Below, piece by piece: positions 40,101-55,100 of a DNA stretch of 64,000 nt. Below the pieces are notes generated by a model. It worked only from the letters and a program-made list of their open reading frames with translations, did not search any database and was not told the DNA's origin. Position numbers and translations under genes: made by a program. How positions within the stretch are numbered: the first letter of the stretch is position 1; each line of letters begins with the position of its first letter. Origin of the DNA: Pomphorhynchus laevis (Eukaryota; Acanthocephala; Palaeacanthocephala; Echinorhynchida; Pomphorhynchidae); contig WNNJ02000896.1 in assembly GCA_012934845.2 (NCBI GenBank), positions 1 to 64,000 on the forward strand, given 5' to 3'.

Positions 40101-43100
40101 GCTCAACATTCATTTTATAGAAATGAATAGAAATTCTTTTAGGTAGTGCTTGGCTATGAGAGTATTGTTTTTAACAAACTATGAATTGTGTTGTCACTAA
40201 CATTAATGTGTACCTATAGAGATACTAAATAACTATATAAGAACGATATAAATAAAATATAACGATATTAATATTAATATTATTAACGATATTAATATTA
40301 TATACCGATACTGTAATTTATAAAAAAAATAATGTTTTTTGTGTAATTTTTACACAAAAGAAATATATTAAAACTCGAAGATACTTACAACGTTGAATCA
40401 TTATTATAAAGAACCAATAATGAAGAGTTTGATTTTAAATTGGAATCGTACAAAAACCTAAATAATAAATAATAACTAAAATTACAAAAACATTTATAAA
40501 TGTGTTATTAATTTGTGTATTTTTTGAAAATATTGTATAACTTTTGTTAAGGTACTTTTTGTTATAAAGCCAAATTTATTCAGTTACATGATTTACTGCG
40601 GGTTCACACGAACTAAACATTTCGAAATATAATGGTTATAATGGTTATATAATGTATATAATAGTTATATACAAATAAAAATGTGGCAAATTTGTCAAGA
40701 TAAATAACTGAATTATAAGAATAAGCTACTGACCTACATCGTAATCAAATACTTTATTGTCAATGTTTATTGTCAATATTGCCATCTACGCCCAATACAC
40801 ATTTCAGATTTTGGAAAACATATCAGCTAATGACGAATTTCAAATAATTCGAGATCGGGATTAATATTGTAATGTTAGAAAATCTTGTTTAAATGGAATA
40901 TTCATCAATTTTCAGAAATACTTTGATTCTGATACATCAGATGATTCAATTTTGTGGCAAAATGCCTTCGTCTTATTGCCGCTACTCATCACATTCAACA
41001 CATACGATTCCTTACCCGCTTATAAAGTGACATTCGATCTTTCATAAATACTAGTCCAGTTTAGAAGTTGACATTAATTTCGATCTTTAGTGAAAACTAC
41101 TTTGTAAATTAACAGCTGTGCAAACCAACAATGTGTTGACCATTGAAACAAATGTTTAATTTTACAAATACTTACATCCGAATATTACCATGAAAATACA
41201 ATGAAGTGTTTGATTCAAAGGTAGTATTACTAATAAATCTAAACAGATAATGTATAAGTTTTATATATTTGTAAAATAAGATATATTTTAGTAATTGCAT
41301 ACTTCTAACGCACAAATAATTTGGATATTTTTTTATATAGAACATAAAAATATAATAATATTGTTAATGAATGGACACTGTTTTGGACATGAAGAAGCAT
41401 TTATCTTTGCATATACAATAATATTATTATGATATAATATGATAGGATAATAATTGTGAAAAAATATTAAATGATATTTTACATAATAATATTATATAAT
41501 AATACAATATAACTTATATTGCCATCTAATTAGTATATCAATAATATACTAATAATATACTAATATACTAATAATATATAATATACTATATCGTATATCA
41601 TATACTATTATAATTTTTTATTATTTATTTATCATAAATACTTTTATTATTTTACTTTTATAATAATTCATTGATTCTAATATCCTATAGGCTTCATAAA
41701 AAATTGTATAAATTAACTAATTTGATATCCGATCCAGCGATTAAATGATAAACCGATATTATTAAATTCTTTAAATTAATGTACAACTGTGGATATATGG
41801 ATAAACAATTCCACAATATATTTTAATTAGATTTATAATACAAAAATTAATGTATAAAAAATATTAAATATAAAAATTTCAATTACATATCAAAACATTA
41901 TAAAAATACATTTAAACTCTTAATTGTAAACTTTTAAAGAAGGATGGGGATTTCAATATAAGGAATTGGGCGAGATAATCAAATTGCATAATTTGGAAAG
42001 GGTCATCGACGTTTATTGACATTTGCGGTTAAAGAATTTGGGGTCAAATAACGATAATATATCAGTTATACCTGAATAACTCTAATCTTTATTCAAATAT
42101 ATAATAAAGATCAATCGTTACATAAATAATCTAAAATTTAAAAAAAAATTAATTATAGAAAATCCCAAAATTACGATATTTATATTTTTAATTTATCACA
42201 CGTAAGGTAGTATCAGTTAACTGATCTAATTTGAACTTGTTGACAAAATTCCAAAAAGAAATCAAAAGTACAACATTTGCACAACGTTTATTGTGCAAAA
42301 TAATGTTACGAAATTTTTATAAAGCATTTTCTGAATGAGCAATTGATAAGTGACAGGAAAAGTTATAAAAGGATATGATGAGATGCAGAAACAGTAAAAA
42401 TCTAATCAACTTTTGATTAGATTAGGCTACCCATACCGATACTATTTATTAAAAAAATGGTATCGGTTTTCCATAAAGAAGATGGAAAACCATCTTCTTT
42501 AGTTTTAGTTTTTAACAAAACTAATTGGGTCATTATGTTGGCCTGAATAAAAAACGATTTATAAGATAAATAAGATATCGGAAAAATCTAATCAACTTTT
42601 GAATATTTTGAAAAAATATATAATTATCTACACATCACTCTTTATTAATTTAGAAAATGGTATCGGTTTTCCATAAGGAAGATTTATACATTAAAAAGAA
42701 TTTTATTACCTCAATTTCCACTCTATGAAAAGCTTTACATAAAAGTGATTTAAATCACTTAAATCACTCATTTATATGTTTAAATTAAGTTAATTAATAA
42801 AAGTTTTAACAACAAAAATATGTGAGCGCTGGGTCATTATATTGGCCTGAATAAAACGATTAATAATCAACATGGAAAAACGATTTATAAAAATAAAATA
42901 ATTAAATATTATACTCAAAATAATTAGATTATTTAAAATTCACTTACATCGTGTCGACAGTAGCGGAAATAACTATTGAAACATTTGACACAAACTTGGT
43001 GTGGAAGAGTAACCTAAATAATAAATTTAGTATTTCAACATTTATTTACGATCACGATTCATAATCATGATCTGAGTGAAAAATAAAGACAATAAAAACA

Positions 43101-46100
43101 ATTTTAAAATTTTAAAATAATATAGAGGCGTGTTTTCGGTAAAGCATTTTTAACCTAAAAATGCACAATTTAACATATTTTGTTACATGAAATTAAGATA
43201 TATTGTCGTTAGATCGTAACTTGATCGAAAATCATTTTTAACAAAAAAATATCTTTAAACTTTTTATTAAAAAATTTTTATTGATGAAAACTGATAATCC
43301 GTGTACATGGTGAATTATTTTATTTATGTATAAAATATTATACAGTTACAATCTACCGTAGATGTTACCAGTAATAATGACTAACATTTAAATTGATTTT
43401 ATATAAAATGTCATTTCGCTAAGCTGTTATTTTATTTATAAAAGTATGTATCTTAAAGAATAATCAGATAACAACCTTTTATATTACTTGTATATTATAT
43501 TTCATTGAAAATTTTAAAATTTTAATCATTAAAATTTTAATTTTATCAATTGTAATTTTATTTTTTATAAAGATTTTACATTAATTTTGAAAACATTATG
43601 CAATTCTTGAAGTATTAATGATGTATTTTTTTAAAGTAGTTGTACTATTGATATCAGAACACGATACAATAAAAAAGAACAACTTTTATAAAATTGAAAT
43701 GCTTTATTTAAAATTTATAGTTACTTACAATCTACCGTAGATGTTACCAGTTATATTGAGTAATGAATATAACAGTTTCAAACACAGTTTGAATAAATAC
43801 ACTTAAAGAATAAATAATTTAATAATTTTATGTATAAACGAAATAAGGTGATTTAGAACAATTCCCATTTACTTAAATATTGTGACATTCCATTTAAAAC
43901 AATAATAAGATTATTAAAATATGATTAAACTTTGATATGATATTATGTTGCGAAGGCATTTTTTATATTATTTAATTATTTATTATTTATAATAAATAAT
44001 TAATTAATTAATTAAAAATAATTTAATTAATTAATTAATTAAAAATAATTAATTATTATTTTTTAATTATTCAAGTATATAAAATACGTAGACTCAGTTA
44101 TCTGATATGATTTGTACTAAATAAAATCAATGTATAAAATTATTTTTATAAATTGATAAATGTATAAAATTGGGTGTGTGCCAGTTCCTCCTTGTTGTGC
44201 CCTAGAAGCTACCTGCAGCATACCAGCTGCAGGGTGTGCTAAAAGCGGACAACTCCTGGTGGCAATGCCATACGACAGGATAATCAGGAGGATATTAACA
44301 AAAGTCGTTATCAATGATAAAGTCCTTCAATATCGCACTAGAGCTAGGACGTACACTGCAAAATACCAGGCGAGACTTCTCAGACTCTCAGACATCTCAG
44401 ACTTCTCGTAGAATTCTGAGAAGAATCGACGTTTGAGACTTCCGAACTTCGCCGAACAGGCTCTTAATGGGACAAAATAGAGCACAAAATCCAACATAGC
44501 CGACCTCGCATCAAAGCTGGATAAAGGCTTAAAAAAGAAGAATAATGTATAAAATTGTTTTACAACACTAGGGTGAGACACAAAAGTTAGATTAAATTAA
44601 ACTTTAAATTTTGTGATACTAATATTAGCACATTTTCATTGTGATACATTTTTACAAAAGCGTAAAAAATTATTTGCGTCGTATTTAAATTTAAAAATGA
44701 ATAATCTCACGGGCATTGAAAGATGGTGTTTCCAATAGATTTTAACAACATGCGTAAAGATTTAGCGATGAAAATTCCAAAAGCAAATAAACGTTTAAAA
44801 ATTTTAAATCTAAGACATTTTATCGGTTTAAATTTTTATAAAAATCAAATATCCTGATTATTCATCTATATACAAAAGAGCATAAATTAAGATAATTTTA
44901 TAAAAATAGTCTGATTTTCGAGAAATTAATTATAAATCAAAAGCGGACATGAAATGTCTTTGAATTCAGAAAAAATCAGACTGATCGTATTTCATTAATT
45001 CGTTCGAATGTTCGAAAAAATATGAGAACATTTCAAAAGTACTTCAAATGCCGACGGCAACTTTCATCTGTTTGTTTAAAGTGTACACAATATATATAAA
45101 TACTTTTATATAACAGATTTTTTTATATAACTTTTCAAATATATCGACTTATATATGTAGTAATTCGAAGCTTATTGGTGAGCTTTCATAAACTTAAGTA
45201 GATGTTTTGATTTAGTTAATCCGTGGTTTAGTTAAAGAATTTTAAATATTAACTACAATGCACTCTACATAACTTTATCCAAAAAGGTTATTTTAAATAC
45301 CATAGATACTTACAACATTGAACCAGCACTAGAAAGAACCAGTAATGAAGAGTTTGATTTAAACAAAGAATTGTAAAAATCCCTAAACGATAAAAATATC
45401 ATTTACAAAAATTATAAAAACTTAAAAAATTTGTTATTAAATTTACTAATGTTTGAAGAGATTGAGTAATATTTAATTAAACTTTCGGAATAATAAAATG
45501 AAATAAAAATCATCCTGATTGTTCAAAACCCTGCATTGCACAACAATACAGATTAAACCTAAGCTATGCGAACACGATAGCATGCAAACCGATAACGTGC
45601 CGACCAGATTATAAATATTATAATCAAAATAATAATGATACTTACATGTCAATCTTACCAGTAACATATATTGAAGTTTTTGAGACAATGGTAGTATTGT
45701 GAAATGCTCTAAAACATTATTAGTAAACTCTAAAATTTATTGAGTAAAATATACTTCAAATTCACTAATAATCTGATTATATTTTAAAATACACAACAAT
45801 AAAAATATAATAATATTATTAGACTGCAATGTTATATAATTGCCAAACTGATACAGTTTGTTATAATAATATAATTTTATTGCATTATAGAAATATAGAA
45901 ATAAATTATAGAAATTATTGCTGAAGAAACTTAGAATACTAAAAGTACTAATTATTCAGCTAATTATAATCGAGGACAAACCGAAATTACCAAAGTTTTA
46001 CTAAACACCACAATTGAAGAATTTTATAATATATTAAACTGAGACAGTATTTATCACGTGCTATCACTAAACTTCTTGCTGTTTTATCAAGTTCAATCGA

Positions 46101-49100
46101 GTTCGAAAAATTCTATCGAGAATTCTAGCTGTTGGGGCAAGGTGAGGTCTTCGCATATTGCTATGCGAAGAACTGTCGTAACAGGCCTCAAACCGAGCGC
46201 ACCGCTATTTTAATAGTTCCTGTTCATGATGCTGCAGTACCGAACTTACAGCAGGAAGCAACTAAAAGCGCCCATCATGTGTCACTTTATAATACCCATA
46301 CATCCCACAAATCCTTCACTGCTAGATCAACCGAGGCATTTAGCATCGATGCTATCACTGCTATCTTAACCAGATCATCCATCATTTGCCTGAATCTTTT
46401 CTATTATCAATCATTGCACTCAAAGGTCGACTCGATTCTCTACGCACTTCACGAATCAAATCTCGATATCCTCTGCCTAGCAACTGAAACCTAGCAAGGA
46501 AATGATGATATTGCCATTCGTCGTCTATGACTTAATGGTTACTCTGTTACCTATTTTCCTCGACCTCTTCGTAACTCCAGCCACGAAACTTTAGTTCGTC
46601 AAGGTAATTTAATCATTCTAACCAAGTTTACCTTCACTGTTACTGCTATTAGCTCATCCTGTCTTTCACTCACCACTTTTGAACTACTTGATTTACAGCC
46701 CAGGATCCTCGTCACCATCATCCATATTCTTTGAAGAGCGTGACCCAGGAATATCTGACCACAACATCGTCTCAATTAGAATTAATCTAGACCATGTAGA
46801 CAAATCTCATAGGGTAGCCACTTTTTGAACATGGTCTTCTTTGTTGCTTGTGGATTTCACTTCTGAACTAGCTTCTTCTACACTATATACTTCCTTGTTC
46901 CCATTTCCGCCTGATTTCCTTGCCAACCTTTACTACTTCTAAGTTTCTTTCATTGTCAATTACATTCTTCCGCTACAAAATTCCTACTATCACTAAACAC
47001 TCTGATCCTTGGTTTGACAGTGAATGTCGCTCATGCAGTCGTATTCTCCGTAGCCTATAGAGAACGTGTAAGCATTTTATTTATCGCTGCACTATCGCCC
47101 TATTTCCATCCATCCACGATCAATTGCCCAACAAAAGCCGTCATAATCGTTCGTTTCTTCAGACTAAAGCTACACTCTTTTGGAATAATCACATATCATC
47201 CGCGACTTCTGATCAGAAGCGCTGGAAAGTATTAAATCAACTCTTTCCGCGTGCATATTCTTTGTTCGTTTGCTCAATCGATCTTTCAATTTTCGCTAGT
47301 TATCTCAAATTTAAACTTTACAATGTATGTCTTACTTTTCCACATCTTGGTTACTCTTCAGTCATTGTAACATCATGCCTTCCTAAACTTTTCCACTTAT
47401 CGCCTATGTCTTCTTATTAAATTATCGTACTGAACTCTTCCTCCCCTCATGATCTTTTAACAACAACTGTCCTTAAATCTATTGCCCGCGCACTAGTATC
47501 TTTCTTCGGTAAACTATTTAACTCGTGTATTCGACTAAAGATCTTCTTTACTGCAAGGAAGGCTGGCACTAGCTGTCCGCTCATAAAATCCAAATCTCTT
47601 GACCTTGATCTCCCATCGTCTTGCCGTCCTATATCACTACATAATCCTATTTTGAAACTCTCTGAAACACTCATTTTTCACCAAGTCATACCCAACCTAA
47701 ATTCGTCAAACATTCTTCCTCAATATCAAGCCCCATACCGTAAACTCAGCTCCACTGAAACTGCTTGTCACAATGCCAATGGGTGATCTTATCTTGGCTC
47801 GCGATCAACAGTTAACTTCCCTGTTCATTTCGCTTGATTTGTCGTCGACTTTTTTACATTGTAGATCAATCTATTCTCCTTCACCTCCTTCAACATCGTT
47901 ATGGCTTCTCAACTTCTCTCTTAAATGCTTCTCGTCATATTTTATTGGCCACTCTGTCACTGTATCATTCGACAATGCAGTTAGTTCAGCGTTCGCTATA
48001 CCCCGTAGTGTACCGCAAGGTTATGTACTCAGTTCTAAATCCCACGAAATATAGTGTTCTTTGGATCCACCCTTGCCGCATGCAGATTCAACCTTATACT
48101 GCTCTCTTTTTCAATGGACATCGCCTTCCTTACTGGATTCCATTACATTTCTTGGAGTAATTATATGCTCCACTCGTTCTCATCATTTACACTAAAAAGG
48201 TTCGTTCCTGTTATCCTATTCTCTGTGACATTCGTCGCATTCAAAATAAAAAAAAACAAATTTTTCCATTTTCAACACTCTAATGGGCCCCCTCATGCCA
48301 CATCGTCTTAACAATTGCACCTCACTTTTTTCCTCAAATTCCCCATCTTGCGTTATTGCCCCTCTGTATCGATTTATTCGCAAAACAGCCCGCATAATTC
48401 TTCGACGCAGGCGTTAAAATCCCATCTATAATAAATTTATCAGCCTTCATTGACTGAATGTGCATAATCGAGTTTAATATTACTTTGATGTTTTCGCTTT
48501 TCGTTTACTTTATCATCCCCTCCGTATCTTCAACGAGAATTGCAATGTGCTGAATATTTGTCTTCCAGAGCAATTCTTTCAAACAACCAGTTTCTGCTAC
48601 ACATTCCTAGTCATCTTTACGATATAAATTTAAAGTAGTTTTAATTGATGTTAATTTAATGTTCATATCTAGATATACACCTTCTTTATCATCGATATTG
48701 GTTTTATTAAGAATAAGGCTACCTGGATAAATTTGTTCGCTTATTGAATACAAATGATTAGAGTTAAATACACATATATCATCAATATATCGAAACATAT
48801 ATTTCATATCGTTATATAATTTAGATTTATTTTTTAAATTGTTATGAACAAATTCATATTCTATAAAGCTTAAAAACAAGTTAGCTATAATTGGGCTACT
48901 ATTACCACCCATTGGAACACCTATTACTTGTCTAAATATAGATGTCCCTATCTTTAAATAATTTTGATTTATCAAAATATTAAGGATTCTATTAGTTCAA
49001 TTTTATCCATATATTTATATTTATTTGATGGTTTAATTTTTGTTAGATAGGCGTTATAATTATTATAACATATATATGTATATTTTTTCCGAATATAAGA

Positions 49101-52100
49101 TTAATTAATTTTACTAACGCTTCTTTAATATCTACTAATTCTAGATTTGTATAAAGCGTACTGATATCGTATGTATTTATATTTTGAAAATTTATTCCTT
49201 TTGTGTGATCTAAAAATTCTTAAATATATATTTTTGTTATAGAAAATACAAATTAATGAAAACTGTAAATTCATTCTGGAGTTTGTGATGAAATTTGTTA
49301 TCGAGAATTCAAAAATTTTTTTGATGAAAATTTTCTGATGGCAAGTACAAAGAAACAATAATTTATAATAAAAGTAGATGTTGCTGTTTCAATAATAGCA
49401 TAGAAATGTGAAAAGCGCAGCATTCTATTCGTTTAATATCGTAATGTAAAACTGTAGGATAATTTTTATAACTTAGGCAGACAATACATTTTAATATTTG
49501 AAATTGTCTCTTTTTGGTCGAATGTGCCTCACAAATTAGCTGCTATTATCAAGAAAAATGTGCAATTTTCAACGAACATATAAAAGTAAATTACCGTTAC
49601 TAATCAATTTATTCAAATAAAAACAGTCATTTCATAAGGATGTGATCGTTTATTAAATATCTTTTTAAAATTGTACCATCATATTTATTGTGAAAACATA
49701 ATACCAAGCAAGTGTCAGGTAGAAGTAATAAATCATTAAATTAAACAGTACATTATCTCAGTATGCCAACAGGCTAAATCAATTCATTAACTTTGATAAT
49801 GTGTCAATTTTGTATAGTTTTTAGGATAATTAGATTAAGCTGACATATGAACTTTGGTTCTCGCCATATTTAATTTAGGAAAGTGTATTTTCAAATATTG
49901 TAAAGGTCTTAAGTGATTGATAACTTACATTTGTGTACGTAGTCCTCGTACATGCATTAAATAATATATATTTCCTTGAACAGTAATTCTAAAATGTAAA
50001 ATATGAAAAAGAACAGATATGTATAGAATCAAGTATATAAATTTGATTTGAGTAGAAATTATTAGAAAAATACGAATTTTATAATATCGAAAAATAAATA
50101 TTACCAAAAAATGGATAATTTTAAATTCGTTGCTACTTACAAACCAAATGAAACGTCTGATTCAATGATTGAATTGTATAGCTTTCTAAACATTTATTTA
50201 TAAATAATAAGAGTAAACAAAATATGATATGAACTTACTGATTACAATCATAAAAATAAAATTTTAAACCCGATCAAAGTATTACTAGAAGTCAATTCCA
50301 ATTATAACTACTGTTTTGCACTGTAAAACAGTTGTTGATCTTCTTAACTAACTAATATCTGGGATTGATGGTTATTAATATTGTAGGTTTGAAAATAATA
50401 AGGACGAGTACTGTAATTAAAAATTAAATCTTGGAGAATAAAAACTATCATAAGATGATTGACCAGAGTCCGATGTATAGATTGAAAAAGAATAAACGAG
50501 ATTATTTAATGGCATGTAATGCATCTAAGCAAAAGATAATTAATTCTTATATCTCGTAACAAAGAATTTAAAAGGAGTTTCAAAAGACTCAGTACAACAC
50601 AAAAGATATTAACAAAATATTTTGCTTATTAGATTTATAGAACATTCAGACGAGTTGATAGGGAGATATACGCCAAACTTCAGACAAGTCGAATTATGAA
50701 GAATCTAAAATAGTTCATTTGCCGAAACTAATAATCTTCATTGTGAACTACAAACAAAATGATCAGAGAAAAATAAACACGACAATTCATTTTAAAATTC
50801 ATTTTAAAGTTAATTCATTTTATTAATCAAATTCTATTAAAATTCATTTTTAAATCTAGGCAATAATAACGATGTGGTGCGACGAAAATGATAATAGCCA
50901 AAAGCTTTTAAAAGAATAATTTCAATTGACGGTTTAATAGAATAAAGAAGATTAATAAATAGTTTATAAAAACGTCAAAAAATTGTGCAAAGATTAAAAC
51001 ATGGTTGGTTTGATGATTTTAAACGACACCTAGCATACGATTTATTGCATGATATTTTAATAGCACCAATTGAAAAATTACAATTGTAAAATTTATATTG
51101 TAGCAATATATCATAACAGCATGTAGACGATGTATAAATGTATACTTTATTAACAGAACATCTTAAGTTAGGCAACTTATAGATAATAAATCTATTTTGT
51201 TTATTATTAAACCAATTTTTTTGAAAAACAAGGTAGAAAGTTTTACACGAATTCACAATTACATACAATCTGCAAGCTATGCAAAAAAATGAAATTTTTT
51301 TTAGAATAAATATGCAGTTTATAAAAAATTGACAAAAACTCAATTAGCCAAAGCAGCTAGAATCATACTACAAAATCTGATGTTTTTACAGACATTATTT
51401 TTTCGCAAAATCAAACAAATAATAAAATAGTAAAAGTTAATCATAAACTCAATTTGTAATTCAGAAATTTTTTAATTACATAAAGTTATAAGTTGCGATG
51501 ATTTAAAAATTAGTATCTAAATAAAATTCTGCTCTTATAATCAATAAAAATATCAGCAATAGACAATTACCTTCTAGACAGATGACTATTTAAAAAAATA
51601 CAAGTAGATTGGGATCGATAATGAAAAAACAACAGAACGATTGAATTTCAAATAATCCTTATAGGATTATTGTTGTAAGATAAGTACTTATTAATATAAT
51701 TTAACAATTAAAATGAAATCAATGAAATCAAAAAGTACAAAAGTTTGAAAAATTATAAAATCAAATTCAGTTCTACTTACATTTCTGTGAAGTTCCCAGA
51801 GAATACAAGTGAAGAGTTTGATTTAAAGATAGTATCGTGCATATTTCTAAATATTAAAATTAACAATTTTATGGTTACGGAAGAAACGTAAGATAAAAAG
51901 ATAATGAAAAACGTCAAAATATTTTATATTCTTAAAATTATTCTATTTAAGACATAGATTATTTATAATTATGTTATCACCATTTCGGCAATTTATAAAG
52001 CACCACACACAAAAACAATATTTTGCTAACAAATATTTGCAATATTACAGTATGAATACAACAATATAGATTACAAATTTGAATATAGATTACAAATTTA

Positions 52101-55100
52101 TACAAATATTGATTTATCTTAATTTATAATTTTTATCCTTGTTCTTTATTTTTATATTAATTTATATTAATTTATCTTAATAAATATTAAGTTATATTTT
52201 TACTTATTAAACAAGTGGATTAAACAAGTGAAGAGTTTGATTTAAAGATAGTATCGTGTATATTTCAAATATTAAAATTAACAATTTTATGAGTATGAAA
52301 GAAACGCAAGTTATATATAAACGTAAGTTATATATAACAACTTTATTTTTAATAATATCTTGTTGATTTATATATTTAACTCTTTGATTTTATTTTTATA
52401 GTAACCTAGTTTAAAATATGTATCTATTTAATTATTTAAATGATTTTGAAGAAAACTAATATCATTACAAATTGTTGCAATTCTTAAAATTTCATTATTT
52501 AATGTATTATATTTTATATTATATGGTATGCATGAATGCTCATGCAAAAATATGTTTCTTGTAAATTTAAATATGTCATCTTTACGATATAAATTAATAG
52601 TAGTTTTAGTTAATGTTAATTTAATGTTCATATCTAGATATACACCTTCTTTATCATTAATATTGGTTTTGTTAAGAATAATGCTTTCTGGATAAATGTG
52701 CTCACTAATTGAATAAAAATTATTAGAATTAAATACACATATATCATCAATGTATCGAAACATATATTTCATATATTTATATTGTTTAGATTTAGTTTTT
52801 ACACAGTTATGAACAAATTCATATTCTATAAAGCTTAAAAACAAGTTAGCTATAATTGGGCTACTATTACCACCCATTGGAACACCTTTTACTTGTCTAA
52901 ATATAGATGTCCCTACTTTTAAATAATTTTGATTTATTAAAATATTTAAGGATTCTATTAATTCAATTTTATCCATATATTTATATTTACTTAATATGTA
53001 TATATTAAATTATTAAAATGATTTTGAAGAAAGACAATATCATTACATATTGTTACAATTCTTAAAATTTCATTATTTAATGTACTATATTTTATATTAT
53101 GTGGTACGCATGAATGCTTATGCAAAAATATGTTTCTTGTAAATTTAAATATGTCATCTTTACGATATAAGTTAATAGTAGTTTTAGTTAATGTTAATTT
53201 AATGTTTATATCAAGATATAAGCATTAAATAAAAGCATGTCATTGCAGTTGCTGCCACTAAGAGCAGAAAATATTAGGCCCTGTATGATGAATTGGACAG
53301 TAGGCAAGCGCAAAATACATTATACCGCCTGGCTAAAAATCGACAAAAACAGATTGAGGATATTGGTCGTTTTCATCTTATCAATGAGTACTGAAAACTC
53401 ACAAATGATAAGAAAAAGGTGTGCTAAATATTATGGTAATACCATGAGATGTTCAGCACAACTGAATTTCCTTATCCAGCGGTCTCTCTATCAATCCTGT
53501 CTCGGTTCTATTGAAGAAATCTCAATAAGGAAGAATTTACAGCCGCTCTATATAATTTATGACTAGCAAAGGCTACAGACACAGATGATATACCATCAGA
53601 ATTGTGAAAGTTGTCATGCTAGCACCGGTATAATGGCTCACAGCGTTCTGAAACAGGGTATTGCGTGAAAGACAAATGCCTCGTGACTGGACAGAGTTTG
53701 GCTGTGCCAATTTGGAAACACAAGGAGTGTCCAGCAGATTGCTTAAACTATCGCCAGATAAGGCTGTTATATCACACGATGAAGATTCTTGAGAGAGTAA
53801 TATAACAAGACTTCGACTTATTGTGGAGATTACAGTGAACCAAACTGGATTTGTAAAGGGATATGGAACGATAGACGCCATTCAGGCATTAAGCGTTGAT
53901 GCATTAACACTGCAAAAGGCTCAAGCCACTGTATATTGCCTTTCTTGACCTCGAAAAAGCGTTTGATATAGTACCCGGGAACGTTATCTGATTCGCAATA
54001 ATAGGACATAATGTGTCAGGTGAGATATTTGAGTGGTTAAAGATCCTATGCACGCACTCGGCGAGTGAAGTGACATCCGGCGCTGGACTGTCACAATCAT
54101 TCCAAAAGGAATGATTGTGACATTCATCGGGTGGGAGTACACCAAGGATCCGTTTTATCACATCATGGTCATCCTGGTCATAAATGCAATCACTAGCGAC
54201 CTACTATGGTCTGTTCCATGGACTATCCTGTACACTGATGATGTAATGGGTGTATACAAGGATAGAAACAAATTTGAGCTACAAGTCCGTGCGTGAAAAG
54301 ATCAGCTGGAAAATAATATCCTACGCCTAAATCTTAAGAAGACAGTTATGCTGATTACAAATTCCGTAGCAGATAACTTCCAGATTAATGGTATTAAAAT
54401 TAAAACGAAAGAGGACTTTCCATGCACGGGCAACACCGTAGCATCAGACGGGTCGATTTAAGTTGAGATCACTAGGAGGATCAACTGTACGTGTGCAAAA
54501 TGGCGCGCAATGACTGGCGTAATATATGATAAAAAATGCCAAATAATCTTAAATCAAAGATATACCGCATCGTCATTCGCCTAGACGCACTATTTAGAAC
54601 AGAGTGCTGCCCTGCTACAAACTAAAGCGCACTCAAATTAGCAGCAATGGAAATGCGAGTGCTGATGTGGATGGCCGGCATTACACTTCTCGATCACATA
54701 AGAAATAATAACATCAGAAAACGATTAGGAATTCAGCTGATAGAAGAAAAATTGCGGGAAGCCCGATTACAATAATTTGAACATGTCACCCGCGCAAGCA
54801 CAACCACCATCAGAAGGAGTGGGATGGACTAGTTGTATCAGGAAAACGACCCCTTAGACGTTTTAAGCAGAAATGTTTGAACACAATAAGAATGGATGTG
54901 ATGATAGTTGTGGTAACAGCAGAATGCGCGATGTACAGAGAAAAGTGGAGGCATGTGGTCAAAAAGCCAGACTCGTAACGAAACGGAACATACGCTGAAG
55001 AAAAATACGAAGATGTGGTATGCAGATAATGTGTGTTACATTAGAGACGTCTCTGGATTATTAAAAGTATTAAAAAGAATATCGTCAATCGGAAAATATT

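Noticed and set aside
45990-46060. Possible further repeat exon near CACCACAATTGAAGAATTTT
   Set aside because: Resembles an exon border, but the minus strand has a stop in the required phase and no donor.
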